From contig CAMHBE010000010.1 in NCBI GenBank assembly GCA_946183095.1, forward strand, positions 1 to 15,957: DNA of 15,957 nucleotides. The letters run 5' to 3'. A program made the position numbers and the translations under genes. This DNA comes from an uncultured Clostridia bacterium (GTDB lineage Bacteria > Bacillota > Clostridia > Oscillospirales > Ruminococcaceae). Below the pieces are notes generated by a model. That model was given only the letters and a program-made list of their open reading frames with translations. It was not told the origin of the DNA and searched no databases. Shown here piece after piece: positions 15,161-15,957 of the stretch; within the stretch, counting starts at the first letter, position 1; each line of letters starts with the position of its first letter.

Positions 15161-15957
15161 TTACCCCTCAAAGAAGCCGCTTTCCGGCTTGATATCTATC
15201 TTATAACCCGTCAGCCTTGCCGCGAGCTTTGCGTTCTGTCCCTTGTTTCCTATCGCAAGCGAAAGCTGGTTGTCGGGGACTACCACCGAGCAGGCTCTCA
15301 CTTCCGCGTCGGGTATATCCACACTGATAACGTTCGCGGGTTTGAGCGACTGCTTGATAAATTCCTTCGGATCCTCGCTGTAGAGCACCACGTCTATCTT
15401 CTCGCCGCGAAGCTCCTCGCACACCTTCGTGATACGGCTCCTCTGCGGTCCGATGCAGGCGCCGAGCGCGTCAACGTTCTCGTTCGTGCTTATCACCGCT
15501 ATCTTACTTCTCGAACCCGGTTCACGGCTCACCGACTTTATCTCCACGGTGCCGTCCGCTATTTCGGGAACTTCCAGCTCAAACAGTCTTCTTATCAGGT
15601 CGCGGTGTATTCTCGACACGCGCAGTGTCGGTCTTCTGTCCGCAGAAGAAACTCCGGAAACATATACTTTTATAATATCCCCCTCGTGGAGTTCCTCGCC
15701 CGGTATCTGATCGCTCCTGAACAGGAGCACCTCGTTTCCGTTCACGCTGACCAGCGCGTTGAGCGAACCCGTCTCTATCTTCTTCACTTCCGCGGATATC
15801 GCCTTGTTCTGCAAGTCTCCCCACTGTGCGACGAGCTGTTCGCGCTCGACTTCCTTGATGCCCTGCTTTATGACCTGCTTTGCGGACTGTGCGGCGATAC
15901 GTCCGAAATGTTTCGTATCGAGCTTTATGGGGCAGATATCGCCGATGTTCAGTCTCT
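15161..15957 (-). CDS. nusA: Transcription termination/antitermination factor NusA (C-terminal part, gene runs off the right edge)
   Basis: NusA binds RNA polymerase and nascent RNA and modulates pausing, termination and antitermination. About 264 residues are visible; the start lies beyond the window. The visible part opens with the end of the N-terminal polymerase-binding domain (FGRIAAQSAKQVIKQG). An S1-like segment follows, then 'RLFELEVPEIADGTVEIKSV', and two KH domains: KH1 with GACIGPQRSRI and KH2 with SLAIGNKGQNAKLAARLTG. The protein ends about 15 residues after KH2 (SGFFEG), so it lacks the C-terminal acidic repeats of proteobacterial NusA; this is the usual Firmicutes form. It is the first visible gene of the nusA-infB operon, with ylxR starting 43 bases downstream. 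Family assignment is by motif and gene order and is very secure. Confidence 0.97.
   Translation of the reverse strand, partial: RLNIGDICPIKLDTKHFGRIAAQSAKQVIKQGIKEVEREQLVAQWGDLQNKAISAEVKKIETGSLNALVSVNGNEVLLFRSDQIPGEELHEGDIIKVYVSGVSSADRRPTLRVSRIHRDLIRRLFELEVPEIADGTVEIKSVSREPGSRSKIAVISTNENVDALGACIGPQRSRITKVCEELRGEKIDVVLYSEDPKEFIKQSLKPANVISVDIPDAEVRACSVVVPDNQLSLAIGNKGQNAKLAARLTGYKIDIKPESGFFEG

Overview
This window looks like chromosomal DNA of a moderately GC-rich Firmicute of the class Clostridia, most likely an Oscillospiraceae/Ruminococcus-type gut bacterium. The reasons are the gene order nusA-ylxR-ylxQ-infB-rbfA-nrnA-truB-ribF, a NusA that ends directly after its KH domains, AGGAGG-type ribosome binding sites, and families of dispersed hairpin-rich intergenic repeats. 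The taxonomic call is an inference from gene order and style, not from a search. All 14 recognised protein genes lie on the minus strand, so transcription runs from high to low coordinates.

Right part (15957 to 8153): the 3' portion of nusA, then ylxR (rnpM), ylxQ, infB, rbfA, nrnA, truB and ribF. This is the transcription/translation/RNA-maturation operon typical of Firmicutes. The junctions ylxR/ylxQ, nrnA/truB and truB/ribF overlap by 8, 4 and 4 bases. The exception is the infB-rbfA junction, where a 363-bp gap holds two different repeat elements, one of which carries a further nested insertion.

Middle and left part (7823 to 213): after an AT-rich spacer (about 28% G+C) with a candidate promoter come an ABC ATPase, a six-helix ABC-2 type permease, a GldG-like auxiliary protein and a DUF4340 membrane-anchored protein. 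This is a GldA/GldF/GldG-like export or envelope module of unknown substrate. A well-formed promoter then drives a lipoprotein with calcium-loop/FG-GAP-like motifs, which appears to start at a CTG codon, followed at once by an OmpR-family response regulator. No histidine kinase is visible before the left edge.

The most unusual content is intergenic. There are three families of small repeats, each present twice in the window and in the same orientation. Family C (1-224 and 4190-4350) has terminal inverted repeats, a 4-bp target duplication, and copies that differ by self-palindromic inserts; one copy supplies the last three codons and the stop codon of the response regulator. Family B (2434-2515 and 11626-11764) shows base changes that preserve its hairpins. 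Family A (7881-7977 and 11453-11550) lies just upstream of a start codon in both places, forms two strong hairpins and carries a conserved small reading frame. No tRNA, rRNA, CRISPR array or complete insertion sequence was seen.
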